Source of the DNA: CADCTB01 sp963768975
Lineage (GTDB): Bacteria; Actinomycetota; Acidimicrobiia; Acidimicrobiales; AC-14
Assembly (NCBI GenBank): GCA_963768975.1
Contig: CAVYKB010000009.1
Span: 310,001 to 374,000 of the forward strand
Direction: 5' to 3'
DNA: 64,000 nt
Shown here: positions 46,891-57,807 of the stretch, piece by piece
How positions within the stretch are numbered: position 1 is the first letter of the stretch
Layout: the number at the start of each line of letters is the position of its first letter
Notes under the pieces: generated by a model
Database searches by the model: none
What the model was told of the DNA's origin: nothing
What the model saw: only the letters and a program-made list of their open reading frames with translations
Made by a program: the position numbers and the translations under genes

Positions 46891-47105
46891 CCCCGAGAGG
46901 GTACGGCTATGCCACGTGAACCTGCACGTCGGGCCCCGATGGGCGCGGCGGAGATGGGCGGCAATGGCGCGGCTGGTGACAGCGGCCCACGCGCACCACA
47001 GAGACGTCAGGGCGCTGCTCTCGACCCACGCGAGGACAGCCACGGCCACCAGGTTGGCGAGGCCGAAGGCGGCGATCCGGCGCTCGCTCGAACGGCTACC
47101 CCGAT
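46891..47105 (-). pseudogene. Possible C-terminal remnant of a membrane transporter
   Basis: An open minus-strand frame without start codon reads RRIAAFGLANLVAVAVLAW, then LTSLWCAWAAVTSRAIAAHL and RRAHRG to a TGA at 46893-46891. Two hydrophobic segments followed by a basic tail resemble the last helices of a MATE- or MFS-type transporter. Nothing upstream continues it, as it ends at a TAA beside the GlgX gene. Weakly supported. Confidence 0.3.
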
Positions 47106-47127
47106 TTTACCGCCGCCCCGTTGTTTT

Positions 47128-49248
<2,121 letters not shown>

Positions 49249-49310
49249 GGGCAGTAGCATCCCCTACCGGGACGCTGTCGCGAAACCCCTCAGCTTCCCC
49301 GGAGGTCCTC

Positions 49311-49826
49311 TTGCAAGGTTTGGCTCGCTGGTGGTCGGCGCTCGACCGCCCATACCGGTTCAACGTGGGGCTGTACGCCCTGGCCGCGGTCGCGCTCGCC
49401 GCCATGCTGTTCGAAGTGGCCACCGGCGACGACACGTCGCCCAAGCAGCAGGTGGCCACCCAGTCGCCCACGACGACGCTGCGGCCCACGTCCACGAGCT
49501 CGCTGGCCACGACCACGTCGAACGCCACATCGACCTCCTCTTCGACGCCGGCGGAGCCCACGACCACCGTGGCCGGCGCTCCGGCGCCGACCACCCAGGC
49601 CGGCGTGGTCACCACTGCGCCCCGCACCACGGCGGCGACGGCGCCGGCGCCCGCGACGACGTCCCCCCCTGCGCCCGCCACCACGGAGCCGCCGCAGGAG
49701 ACGACGACCACCCAGACGACCCAGCCGGCGGCCACGACGACAACCGTCTCGGTCCCCCCGACGCTGCCGTCGACCACCGTGACCGTGCCGCCGACGATCC
49801 CAGGGGCGAGCTCGACGGTTCCCTAG
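49311..49826 (+). CDS. Membrane-anchored Thr/Pro-rich protein
   Basis: A 171-residue protein with a short N-terminus, one membrane helix (VGLYALAAVALAAMLFEVA, about 19-37), and an extracytoplasmic tail dominated by Thr, Pro, Ala and Ser. The tail has no folded domain and could be a glycosylated stalk. TTG 49311 with GGAGG five bases upstream is the start. It is divergent from glgX with about 60 bases between. Function unknown. Confidence 0.6.
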   Translation: MQGLARWWSALDRPYRFNVGLYALAAVALAAMLFEVATGDDTSPKQQVATQSPTTTLRPTSTSSLATTTSNATSTSSSTPAEPTTTVAGAPAPTTQAGVVTTAPRTTAATAPAPATTSPPAPATTEPPQETTTTQTTQPAATTTTVSVPPTLPSTTVTVPPTIPGASSTVP

Positions 49827-49923
49827 CGCCGTAATCGTCGGCTCGAAGCTCGGTCGACCAGCCCCTGTCCCGGAAGTCCAGGTAGCAGATCTCGTGGGCG
49901 TCGACGTGGCGCAGGTGGGGTGT

Positions 49924-50061
49924 CTAGCTGCGGACCAGGCTGCGCGCCGGCGGGCGCAAAGCGGGAGGGGCGGGCGGGTGGCCGCCGACCGGACCGGCGA
50001 GCATGCGGCCCACCGCCAACGCCACCGGCACCGAGAAAGCGCACCAGATCAGCAGGGCCAT
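49924..50061 (-). CDS. Small membrane protein, 45 residues
   Basis: ATG 50061 has GAGGAA about eight bases upstream. The product MALLIWCAFSVPVALAVGRM then becomes Pro-rich and ends ARSLVRS. One membrane helix with a short Pro-rich cytoplasmic tail. It lies 90 bases downstream of the UnbU-like gene on the same strand and may be its last operon member. No family recognised. Confidence 0.45.
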   Translation of the reverse strand: MALLIWCAFSVPVALAVGRMLAGPVGGHPPAPPALRPPARSLVRS

Positions 50062-50151
50062 CACGAGGTTCCTCACCTGATCCCTATCGGCGATTCTTGC
50101 GAAAAACTGTAGGCCGAACGACCCACCGCAGGCCAGCCGCGGAGCCAGCGT

Positions 50152-51270
50152 CTATTGCGCGTTGGCCTTCCCGACCTGGCCTTGTTCGATAAGGATCACC
50201 TGCCTGTTGTCCGACAGCAGGGCCGTGTCGATCGGGGCAGCGACGGCCATGACGAGGGCGGCGGCCACCGCCGGCCGGCGAGCGCGGGCGGCCAGCCGAG
50301 CCAGCCGCTTGCCGTCATCGAACCGGTCCTCCGGCCCCTCCCGCCGGCGCCGGGCGGCGGCCTCGATGAACGGCACCACTGCGCACACGACGATCAGGCT
50401 GGAGAGGATCGACACCTTGATGCCGAACTCCGTCTGCTGGAAGTAGATGAGAGCGGCCGCCACCGCAGCCACGGCAGCCCCGTACAAGATCCGGGCTTCG
50501 GGCGCCTTCGGCGCGGTCTGGGGGTCCGAGATCATAAAGAAGACGAAGACCAGGACCTCGGCCGACAGGGCGACGTTCACCCAGTACTCCATGCCACCGA
50601 TGGACCCGTCGTGCCAGATGGCGATGAACTCGCGGCCACCGAGGGCGAACAGCCCGGTAAGGACGGCGAATGTGACCATGAAGGAGACCGCCATCGGGAT
50701 CATCTTCACGGCCCGCAGGATCCAGAAGGCACCGAAGAGGATCACCGCGTAGGCGAGAACCTGACCGAGGATGCTGGGGCCCCACCACAGGTACTGGGCG
50801 AATACGTGGTTCGGTCCCACCACGAGGAGGCACCACACGATGCCGACGTTCGAAGGGTTGAAGAGGTGCCGACCGGTCGGCCGGATCAGGTGCTTGGACA
50901 GCAGCGACACCACGCCGGCCATGACGAAGAACTGGATCCCGTTGAGGCTCCAGTAGTCGCCATGGACGGTCCCGGAGGCCCGGAGGATGAGGGCGATGCT
51001 GCTACCAGTAAGGACGCCACTGGCCGGCCACACCAGCGTCCGGGTGTTGCGGAAGGTGATCACGCCCTCGATCAGCCCGCAGACCGCCATCGAGATGAGA
51101 ATCTGGGCGACGGAGACCTTGAAGTCCAGGAGCGTCTGCCCGAGCACGTGCAGGGTGATGACGACCGCCGAGAGCTTGAGGCGCGGGTCCTTCTTGTTGG
51201 GGAGGACGACCGGGATCTCCTGGCCCCGGACCGTGATGTGCGGGCGCGGCGCCGTGGTGGGGGCGGTCAC
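50152..51270 (-). CDS. RnfD/UnbU-like membrane protein
   Basis: A 372-residue protein with about ten membrane helices. It resembles the RnfD/NqrB electron-transport fold and the UnbU proteins found in enediyne clusters: KKDPRLKLSAVVITLHVLGQTLLDF, LFNPSNVGIVWCLLVVGP and VFFMISDPQTAPKAPEAR. RnfD and NqrB bind FMN covalently through a Thr; the SDPQTAPK segment is the comparable site. It may pass electrons across the membrane. GTG 51270 overlaps the DM13 gene stop. No other enediyne gene is present, so that role is not implied. Confidence 0.82.
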   Translation of the reverse strand: MTAPTTAPRPHITVRGQEIPVVLPNKKDPRLKLSAVVITLHVLGQTLLDFKVSVAQILISMAVCGLIEGVITFRNTRTLVWPASGVLTGSSIALILRASGTVHGDYWSLNGIQFFVMAGVVSLLSKHLIRPTGRHLFNPSNVGIVWCLLVVGPNHVFAQYLWWGPSILGQVLAYAVILFGAFWILRAVKMIPMAVSFMVTFAVLTGLFALGGREFIAIWHDGSIGGMEYWVNVALSAEVLVFVFFMISDPQTAPKAPEARILYGAAVAAVAAALIYFQQTEFGIKVSILSSLIVVCAVVPFIEAAARRRREGPEDRFDDGKRLARLAARARRPAVAAALVMAVAAPIDTALLSDNRQVILIEQGQVGKANAQ

Positions 51271-52175
51271 GCTGGCCTCAACGTGGCTGCGGCGTAGGCG
51301 CTGTCGATGATCGGGCACCACACGACGACGGACCGGTAGTCGGCGGGGTTCACGCCGGCGGGCACCGTAAAGTTCAGCGAGCCGGTGGTGACGTCGAGGG
51401 GCGCCACCCACACCGACGGTGTGCTCATGAACTGCTCGGTCGTTCGGGGTGCCTCGATCGGGCTCAGGCGCAGCTCCAGGTCGATGTTGGCGGTCACGAA
51501 GAACTCGTTGAGGCGCAGGACGTGGCGACCGTCGGGCAACCGGTAGAAGTCGACAGTGCCGGTGCCCACCTGGTCCATCCGGTACAGCGAGCCGGTGAGT
51601 GCCTTCCGCGTGCCCGGCGAGCTCATCACCGGTAGCGGCGGCTCGTTGAGCGGCACGTCGACCTGCTGGTCGACGGCCATCGTCCACGGGCCGTCCGAGG
51701 CCACCTGGAGGGCAATCGGCCCTTTCCGGACCCCGTAGCCGCTGCCAGACCCGGGGCAGGAGGCGTCGACCACCGGGCGAGCCTGGTTGGGCGCCCGCAC
51801 GACCAGGCGGCCGGTCTGGCACGTCCAGTTGGCCCGCCACTGCACGGCGTCGTTGGACACGTTGAAGGCCGGCGCCGTCATCGAGCCTTGGCCCTCCAGC
51901 TTGGTCAAGCCCTGCCACCACGGCTGCGAGCGCAGGACTGACTCGTCCCGGGCCGGCGCCGTGGTCGCCGTGGGGTTGGCCGCCGGCACGCCATCGGCGT
52001 CGCGACTGGCCGCCGCCGGCCTGACTGTCGGGCTCTCGGAACCCCACAGTCGCTCCCGCAATCCAAATGCGTTGCCGCCCATTAGGGCGCTGGCCACGAC
52101 GGCGGCCAGGCCCAGCACGCTGAGCGCCCGCTGGGAGATCGGGGTGGGTCGGCCGGGCAGGACAGTGTCGGTCAT
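51267..52175 (-). CDS. Membrane-anchored DM13-domain protein
   Basis: A 302-residue protein with one N-terminal membrane helix (about 18-38) and a low-complexity linker. Its C-terminal DM13 domain (SLYRMDQVGTGTVDFYRLPDG through SVVVWCPIIDSAYAAATL) has the conserved Cys. DM13 domains have been proposed to carry redox activity linked to DOMON-type electron transfer. The middle part has a Cys pair (WTCQTG and DASCPG). ATG 52175 overlaps the MFS stop and its own stop overlaps the UnbU-like gene, so all three are co-translated. Confidence 0.83.
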   Translation of the reverse strand: MTDTVLPGRPTPISQRALSVLGLAAVVASALMGGNAFGLRERLWGSESPTVRPAAASRDADGVPAANPTATTAPARDESVLRSQPWWQGLTKLEGQGSMTAPAFNVSNDAVQWRANWTCQTGRLVVRAPNQARPVVDASCPGSGSGYGVRKGPIALQVASDGPWTMAVDQQVDVPLNEPPLPVMSSPGTRKALTGSLYRMDQVGTGTVDFYRLPDGRHVLRLNEFFVTANIDLELRLSPIEAPRTTEQFMSTPSVWVAPLDVTTGSLNFTVPAGVNPADYRSVVVWCPIIDSAYAAATLRPA

Positions 52176-53818
52176 GGCAGCGGTGACCTCCTGAGGCTGC
52201 CCGGGAGCGGGCTGAGTCGCAACTCCTCGGCCGTGATGTCCTCGAGCCGCCGGCGCCGGGTTTCCACGCCGTACACCGCCATCGCCAGCGCGCCGACTAC
52301 CAGCGGGATGGCGCCGATGAGGGCGGTCGTGGCGATCGACGGCGGAGTGGTGCCGGCAACGACCAAGGCGATTACCACCACGCCGCCGAGCTTGCTGGCG
52401 CCAGCGGCCAGACCGGTGCCCCGGGACCGCACGCGCGTCGGGAACGTCTCCGATGCGTAGGCCACGAGCACGGCGAGGATCGAGCTGATCCCGGTGATCG
52501 GCAGGATGAGAAGCAGGTCGAGCCTGGTGCGGTTGTCGGCTACCCGGTCGCCCAGGATCACGAAGCCCAGGAGCGCTGCCGCGGTGGTCAGACCGAGCAG
52601 GATCATCGTCTTCTTGCTGCTCCAGAACCCGTAGAGGACGGCGATGAGGAACGTCGCCGGGAACCCGAGGATCGCCGAATCCCGCAGGATCGTGGACGAC
52701 GTGACCTCGTCGAAGCCAAGCCGTTGCAGGTTCGAAGGGATCCACAGCTGGAAGCCGAACGTGACCAGCCCGACGCCCAGGCCGATGATGGCCACCACGC
52801 CGGACAGGCCGCGGAACGGTCTGGCCACCAGCTGTGCCCAACCGCCGCGCACATCCCGTTCCACGTCCAGCTCCGAGTCGCCGGCGTCGACCACGGCGGC
52901 ACCGTAGCGGGCCATGACGCCCCGGGCCTCGGCGTCCCGGCCCTGCTGGATCAGGAAGCGAGGTGACTCGGGTATCCAGCGGTTGAGGACGATGAGCAGC
53001 AGGCCGGTCGGCAGGCCGAGCAACCACAGGATCCGCCAGCCGTAGGTTGGCGTGAGCTCGGCAGAGAGCCAGCTGGTGATGATGTAGGCGCCCGCTACGT
53101 CGCCCCCCACCAGCACCATCAGCCAGCCCCGGTGGCGGGACGGGACCGTCTCGGCCAGAAGGGCGAAGGTGATCGGCAGCATGCCGCCCACGCCGAGGCC
53201 CATGACGAAGCACATGACGAAGTTCCAGCGGTAGTCCGGCATGGATCCGCACACCGAGGTGGCGATGAACAGCACGCCGGCCAGCAGGATCGACGCTCTC
53301 CGCCCGATCCGGTCTCCGAGCCAGCCCCACAGGAACGAGCCCAGAACCGTCCCAGTGATCCCGAAGAGGGGCAGGTAGGCGACGGGCACGCTCCCGCCGG
53401 GGTTGAGCGCCGACTTGAGGCCGTACTCCCGTCCCATGCCCGGGACGACGAAGCTCAGGGTAACCGGCTTCATGACGTCGATCGTTACCGCCGCAGCCAG
53501 GACGAGGAGCAGCCCGACGTGGGTGCGCGAGAGCTTCGCCTCGTCGAGGGCCCGGACGCGTATGCGCGCCGCGTCCGGCAAGGTCGCGGACAGTTTCGGG
53601 AACAGCCCGTAGGCCGTCGCCGCCAAGCCGGCGAGGATGAGCACCATGCCGGCCTTCATTGGAGCGTCGACGGGCATCCCGGACAGCTCGTAGCCCATGT
53701 CCTCGGCGCCGAGGTACATGGGAAGGTGCAGGACGACGCCGGCGGTGACCGCCGCAGTCCCCAGCCAGAACGCTCGAGGGCGGTGGAACTGCAAGCCTCC
53801 GGCTCGGACAGCCGTCAT
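52172..53818 (-). CDS. MFS transporter, sugar/aromatic-acid porter type
   Basis: A 548-residue protein with twelve or more membrane helices. It has the MFS loop motif GWLGDRIGRR after helix 2, PESPRFLIQQGR near the central loop and AYASETFPTRVRSRGTG near the C-terminal half. The first 110 residues add two extra helices before the usual MFS start, an unusual extension. ATG 53818 is seven bases behind TAGGTT, so the mRNA is probably leaderless; an upstream frame start at 53851 would precede the promoter. Head gene of an operon with the DM13 and UnbU-like proteins. Confidence 0.88.
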   Translation of the reverse strand: MTAVRAGGLQFHRPRAFWLGTAAVTAGVVLHLPMYLGAEDMGYELSGMPVDAPMKAGMVLILAGLAATAYGLFPKLSATLPDAARIRVRALDEAKLSRTHVGLLLVLAAAVTIDVMKPVTLSFVVPGMGREYGLKSALNPGGSVPVAYLPLFGITGTVLGSFLWGWLGDRIGRRASILLAGVLFIATSVCGSMPDYRWNFVMCFVMGLGVGGMLPITFALLAETVPSRHRGWLMVLVGGDVAGAYIITSWLSAELTPTYGWRILWLLGLPTGLLLIVLNRWIPESPRFLIQQGRDAEARGVMARYGAAVVDAGDSELDVERDVRGGWAQLVARPFRGLSGVVAIIGLGVGLVTFGFQLWIPSNLQRLGFDEVTSSTILRDSAILGFPATFLIAVLYGFWSSKKTMILLGLTTAAALLGFVILGDRVADNRTRLDLLLILPITGISSILAVLVAYASETFPTRVRSRGTGLAAGASKLGGVVVIALVVAGTTPPSIATTALIGAIPLVVGALAMAVYGVETRRRRLEDITAEELRLSPLPGSLRRSPLP

Positions 53819-53825
53819 GAGGTCC

Positions 53826-53858
53826 AACCTACCCGGGTGCCCGTAAGGCACCCGTAAG
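53826..53858 (-). promoter_or_regulatory. Leaderless promoter with 11-bp direct repeat
   Basis: On the minus strand CTTACGGG occurs at 53858-53851 and again at 53847-53840, exactly 11 bases apart, just upstream of the -10 TAGGTT (53831-53826). Seven bases later comes the MFS ATG. Direct repeats one helical turn apart over the -35 region are typical activator sites of OmpR/PhoB-family regulators. Confidence 0.6.
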
Positions 53859-54192
53859 TGGCGCGTTATCGGACGATGGCGCGTTCGTCACCGAGCACTG
53901 CGCCCTTTGCCCTCAAGGGCCGAACCGCTCCTCTCCGAGTCGCATGATCGGGGACCGCCGGCGCCGCGGCCCACCCCGCCGGGGCCGTCTCTGAGCCCAG
54001 GATGGACTGTCACCACTCGGTATCAGTTCCGTCGAAAACGGCCCCTTCGATGATTTCTGCGGGTAGGTAGGAGACGACGTGACGGTTGCGTCCCTCGCGG
54101 CCGAGCAGAGTTCCATACTGACGCCGCGAGGTGGAGAGCCCCTACGGCTCCGACTGGGCGGATGGGATCGAAGGGGGCCGAAGGAGGTTCGA
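53859..54192. other. 334-base gap, no gene seen
   Basis: This holds the upstream parts of the MFS promoter and the leader of the DUF1269 gene. A GTG at 54079 after GGAG opens a frame reading into the DUF1269 gene, but the sequence before ATG 54193 is not protein-like. No remnant recognised. Confidence 0.4.
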
Positions 54193-54765
54193 ATGGAAAA
54201 TGCGATCATGCTCACCTTCCGTGGCAGTGACCGGGCTCGTGCGTCCCTTGGTGCACTACGTCGCCTTCACGGCACCGGCGAGATCCGGCTCCACGCGGTG
54301 GCCATCATCCAGAGGAGCACGACGGGGCGCCCGATGGTCATCGACCAGGCGGAGGACGTCCAAGTCACGGCGACAGCAACCGGCGGCGTGCTTGGGGGAA
54401 TCGTCGGCCTCCTCGGGGGGCCAACCGGGTTGGTTGTGGGTGGGGCCACCGGTGCAGCCATCGGATCGCTGGTCCACATAGCCAAGGTCGAGAGCGCCGA
54501 CAAGATACTGCGGACGCTCGGCTCAGCCGTGCCACGCGGGCACACGGCGACGATCGCGGTTCTCGATGAGCCGGTGTCCGCACCCGTCGATGCGCTCGCC
54601 TCCGAACTCGGCGTCCAGCCGTTGCGCAGGTCGCTGGCCGACGTCGAATCCGAGATCGCAAACGCTCAGGAGGCCGCTATCTCCGGCCGGCGCGATGATA
54701 CGGACAAGCGCACGATTGGCGACCAGCTGCGCGACATCAAGGAGGCGGTGGTCGGCCGACCATGA
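54193..54765 (+). CDS. DUF1269-like membrane-associated protein
   Basis: A 190-residue protein beginning MENAIMLTFRGSDRARASLGALRRL. A central Gly-rich hydrophobic hairpin (TGGVLGGIVGLLGGPTGLVVGGATGAAIGS, about 60-90) is typical of DUF1269 proteins, which are general-stress-linked in actinobacteria. AAGGAGG at 54181-54187 fixes the start at 54193. The C-terminal helix is charged. Function unknown. Confidence 0.83.
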   Translation: MENAIMLTFRGSDRARASLGALRRLHGTGEIRLHAVAIIQRSTTGRPMVIDQAEDVQVTATATGGVLGGIVGLLGGPTGLVVGGATGAAIGSLVHIAKVESADKILRTLGSAVPRGHTATIAVLDEPVSAPVDALASELGVQPLRRSLADVESEIANAQEAAISGRRDDTDKRTIGDQLRDIKEAVVGRP

Positions 54766-54887
54766 CTGGATGCTTCAGCGCGGCTCCGTCGTCCCGTCGC
54801 AGCCATCGCGCGTAGGCCGCCGCAGCGGGTGCATCAACGGTGTGAAGGGCCCCATCGAAGGCGACGGCGCCGCAGCACAGTGGACGA

Positions 54888-55355
54888 GGTACCTCGGAGC
54901 TCTTCGCCATGGCCGGACTGATCGTGCCGATCGCCGTGGTTTCCACGCTCCACGGGCTTCGAGACGTTCATCCCGGTTCGCGACGAGGACATCCCGGTGG
55001 CGCTCAAGGGCGCAGTGCTTGCAATCGAGGATGAGCGCTTCGCGTCCCATCATGGAATCGACGGGCGGTCGGTGGTGTCCCGGCCTCGCCACTACTCAAG
55101 TTGACCGCCGCTGATCAGCTGCGGCGGTGGACGTGCCCGGCGCCGCTGGCAAGACCGGGACTGCAGAGAACCACAGCGACGCCTGGTTTCACCCGAAACC
55201 TATCCACGGCAGTGCGGATGGGACACTCGGATTCTCGGAGGCCGCTGACCGGCATCCGCGGTGAGGACCGGGTATACGGCGGAACCATTCCGGCCCGGGC
55301 TTGGGCGGCATTCATGGGGCCGGCGTTCGAAAACTCCGCCCTCCCGACTCGCTAG
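54888..55355 (+). pseudogene. Shattered class A penicillin-binding protein
   Basis: Four pieces in different frames match a PBP1-type protein. They are a membrane anchor (LFAMAGLIVPIAVVSTLHG); the start of the transglycosylase domain (FIPVRDEDIPVALKGAVLA, then IEDERFASHHGIDGRSV); the transpeptidase KTGT motif (VDVPGAAGKTGTAENHSDAW); and the C-terminus (LSTAVRMGHSDSRRPLTGIR, then VYGGTIPARAWAAFMGPAF) ending at TAG 55355. The roughly 400 residues between transglycosylase start and KTGT are missing. Frameshifts plus a large internal deletion make it nonfunctional. Confidence 0.88.
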
Positions 55356-56425
55356 GTCGTCGATGATGATCCGTTCTCCGCTCCGGCCGCCTTGCCTGCC
55401 ACACGCGACGCAGGGAAGAGGTCCTCGTCGCCACGATGCCACACCGTCCGCTGGGGGAAGGGAATCTCGATGCCCTCCGCGTCGAAGGCCCCCTTGATGC
55501 GCATGCGTAGCTCTCGGGCCACTTTCCACTGCGACAGTGGCTTGGTCTTCACCACCAAACGGATGGTGACGCCGTCTGCGTCGAGGCTCTCCACTCCCCA
55601 CACCTCGGGCGCCTCCAGGATCTCCTCCGACCAAGGCTCGTCTCGCCAGGCCTCCGCCGCCACCCGCTCGATCACGGCCAGAGCATGAGCGGTCTCCGTT
55701 CCGTAGGAGACTTGGATATCGAGCAGCGCCCGCGACCATTGCTGCGACTTGTTGGCGACGTGGTCTATCGTCCCGTTCGGGATGTGCCAGACGTTGCCTT
55801 CCACGTCTCGCAGGCGGGTCGTGCGCAGGCTCACTCCTTCGACAGTGCCAGTAGCAGGACCGGCCTTGATGACGTCGCCAACCCCGAACTGGTCCTCGAT
55901 GAGCATGAAGATGCCGGACAGAAAGTCCCGGACGAGATTCTGAGCCCCGAACCCCAGGGCGATACCGACGATCCCGGCGCCGGCAAGGAGGGGCCCGAGC
56001 TCGAGTCCGAGCTCACCGAATACCATCAGAGCGGCGATGGACCACACCGCAAAGGTGGTCACGCTTCCGATGAGCGCACCGATGGTCTCCGCTCGTTGGT
56101 TTGCTCGAGCCGACGGGAGCGATGTTGTTCGCAGCAGCGTGCCCGCCGTGCGATCCACAGCGGAGGCCACGTCGGCTCTTACGTCGCTCAAGCCACGGGT
56201 GAACCGGGCGATGGAGCGTTTCAGTAGGCGGCTAGCAATCCAGGCCAGGAGCAGGATCACACCGATCTTCGCCGGTCGGGCCACAAGGAGATCACTCGCT
56301 CGCGCCACCGCCTCGTTGTCCGTGAGCCGGTATACGGAGGTGCACAGCGCATTCGCATCATTTGCGGCTCCGCACGGCTCGCCGTCTGCGGCCATCTGAG
56401 CGAGAACGTGGCTGATGAGTGTCAA
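55352..56425 (-). CDS. mscS: MscS-type mechanosensitive channel
   Basis: A 357-residue channel with three membrane helices. The pore-lining helix and beta domain follow the MscS pattern GAGIVGIALGFGAQNLVRDFLSG, then FMLIEDQFGVGDVI and WHIPNGTIDHVANKSQQWSRA. It opens under membrane tension to release solutes at osmotic downshift. TTG 56425 has AAGGAG five bases upstream, and no ATG fits. The N-terminal 35 residues are periplasmic with two cysteines. Its stop overlaps the end of the PBP remnant. Confidence 0.93.
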   Translation of the reverse strand: MTLISHVLAQMAADGEPCGAANDANALCTSVYRLTDNEAVARASDLLVARPAKIGVILLLAWIASRLLKRSIARFTRGLSDVRADVASAVDRTAGTLLRTTSLPSARANQRAETIGALIGSVTTFAVWSIAALMVFGELGLELGPLLAGAGIVGIALGFGAQNLVRDFLSGIFMLIEDQFGVGDVIKAGPATGTVEGVSLRTTRLRDVEGNVWHIPNGTIDHVANKSQQWSRALLDIQVSYGTETAHALAVIERVAAEAWRDEPWSEEILEAPEVWGVESLDADGVTIRLVVKTKPLSQWKVARELRMRIKGAFDAEGIEIPFPQRTVWHRGDEDLFPASRVAGKAAGAENGSSSTT

Positions 56426-57125
56426 AGAGGCTCCTTGTTCTGGGCGTGCCTAGGCACCTGAGAGGATTCCGAAGGCGTATCGCGACGCGTTCCGCCCCGA
56501 GCACCGGACGCGCTGGATTCCGTCTGTTCAAGCGCCCGCAGCCAGCCGACTCTGGAACCTTCGCTGTGCTGCTTGTACCCCGGCCACATCTAGAGGACAT
56601 GCGGAGGGCGAGACCAAAACCAAATGGTGACATTTCACCCCGTGACGCAAGCGATGCTCGACCATCCATGAGCCGGGACCGAGCAGCAGGGTTTCACGTC
56701 GGTCCCAGGCTCCTCCACTTCGCCCAATTAGCTAGGGGATCAGCCCGGAGCTAGTTGAGTTGTGCTCCCCATGGCGGCGCAGTCGGGAATATATTATCGC
56801 GGTTCTTCGAGCGTCTGAGCAACAGTATGGTCACCGCTTCGCGATTCCCGTTCGCATCCGCCGTGGCCGGGTACGCCCTTCGTGGTTACGAGTACAACGG
56901 CTGTATGGCTGAGTGAGACCGGCGCGCCCCCACCACCGTTGCATCCGGCCTCCCGCCAGGCCGCGCGCTCGTCGACCACGGGGTCGTTCCGTTCAACAGC
57001 GCTATCACCGGCGAGGAGCGGCCAGGACGCCCTCGTTGGGCGGTGCCGTGGTCCATCGACGGTGACACCAGAGAGCTTCGCCCCGTGCCAGGCTGGTCGA
57101 CGAATCGAGATCGGGGGCTGGAAGC
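56426..57125. other. 700-base stretch without a supported gene
   Basis: I looked on both strands and found no frame with family motifs, a ribosome binding site and normal composition. It includes an AT-rich spot (AATATATTA at 56790-56800) that could hold the promoter of the two-component genes. One frame near 56960-57110 reads VDHGVVPFNSAI and AVPWSIDGDTRELRPVPGW, protein-like but with no start or family; it may be a worn remnant. Confidence 0.5.
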
Positions 57126-57806
57126 GTGCACGAGAGAGTGCTAGTGGTCGAAGACGACCGCTCGGTACGCGAGACGGTGACCTTGCTGCTGGAGCGAGCT
57201 GGTCTGCGGGCGACGGCGGTGGACGACGGTCGCCAGGCGCTCGAACAACTGAGTCAGCACGACTTTGACCTCGTGCTGCTCGACATCATGCTGCCGGTGG
57301 TCGACGGCTTCCATGTGTGCAGGAGCATCCGGCAGGATTCCCAGATCCCGATCGTGATGCTGACCGCTCGGACCGACACGGCAGATATCGTCGCCGGGCT
57401 GGAGACCGGTGCCGATGATTACGTGACCAAGCCGTTCCAGGGCCCGGAGCTTGTGGCGCGCGTACGGGCCGCGCTCCGCCGCCGGGATGCCGATCCTTCT
57501 GCCCCCCGAATGCAGGTCCGGGACCTAGACATTGATGCCTCAGGCTTCCGTCTCACCCAGTCCGGACGCCCCGTGGAGCTGACGGCGACCGAGTTCCGGC
57601 TGCTTCTCGAGCTGGCCAGGAACGCGGAGCAAGTGATCAGCCGGGAGGTGTTGCTGCAACGGGTCTGGGGCTATGACTACCTCGGGGATTCCCGCCTGGT
57701 GGACATGGCCGTCAAGCGTCTTCGGGACAAGCTTGGGGACGACCCGCGTGAACCTCGCTACATCACGACCGTCCGGGGGGCGGGATACCGTCTGGACCTC
57801 GACTGA
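57126..57806 (+). CDS. Response regulator, OmpR/PhoB family
   Basis: A 226-residue regulator with a receiver (Glu9/Asp10/Asp11, phospho-acceptor Asp53 in LVLLDIMLPVVDG, Lys in VTKPF) and a C-terminal winged helix (ELTATEFRLLLELARNAEQVISREVLLQRVWGYD). It belongs to the branch of two-component regulators that bind direct repeats. GTG 57126 starts it. The kinase gene starts one base after its stop codon. Confidence 0.93.
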   Translation: MHERVLVVEDDRSVRETVTLLLERAGLRATAVDDGRQALEQLSQHDFDLVLLDIMLPVVDGFHVCRSIRQDSQIPIVMLTARTDTADIVAGLETGADDYVTKPFQGPELVARVRAALRRRDADPSAPRMQVRDLDIDASGFRLTQSGRPVELTATEFRLLLELARNAEQVISREVLLQRVWGYDYLGDSRLVDMAVKRLRDKLGDDPREPRYITTVRGAGYRLDLD

Positions 57807-57807
57807 C

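Noticed and set aside
49827..49923. Minus-strand frame reading HVDAHEICYLDFRDRG
   Set aside because: Protein-like but without a start codon, and it runs into the antisense of the Thr-rich gene. It could be a remnant, but I have no family match.
50152..51270. Part of an enediyne biosynthetic cluster
   Set aside because: UnbU is the only related gene; there is no polyketide synthase or other enediyne gene in the window.
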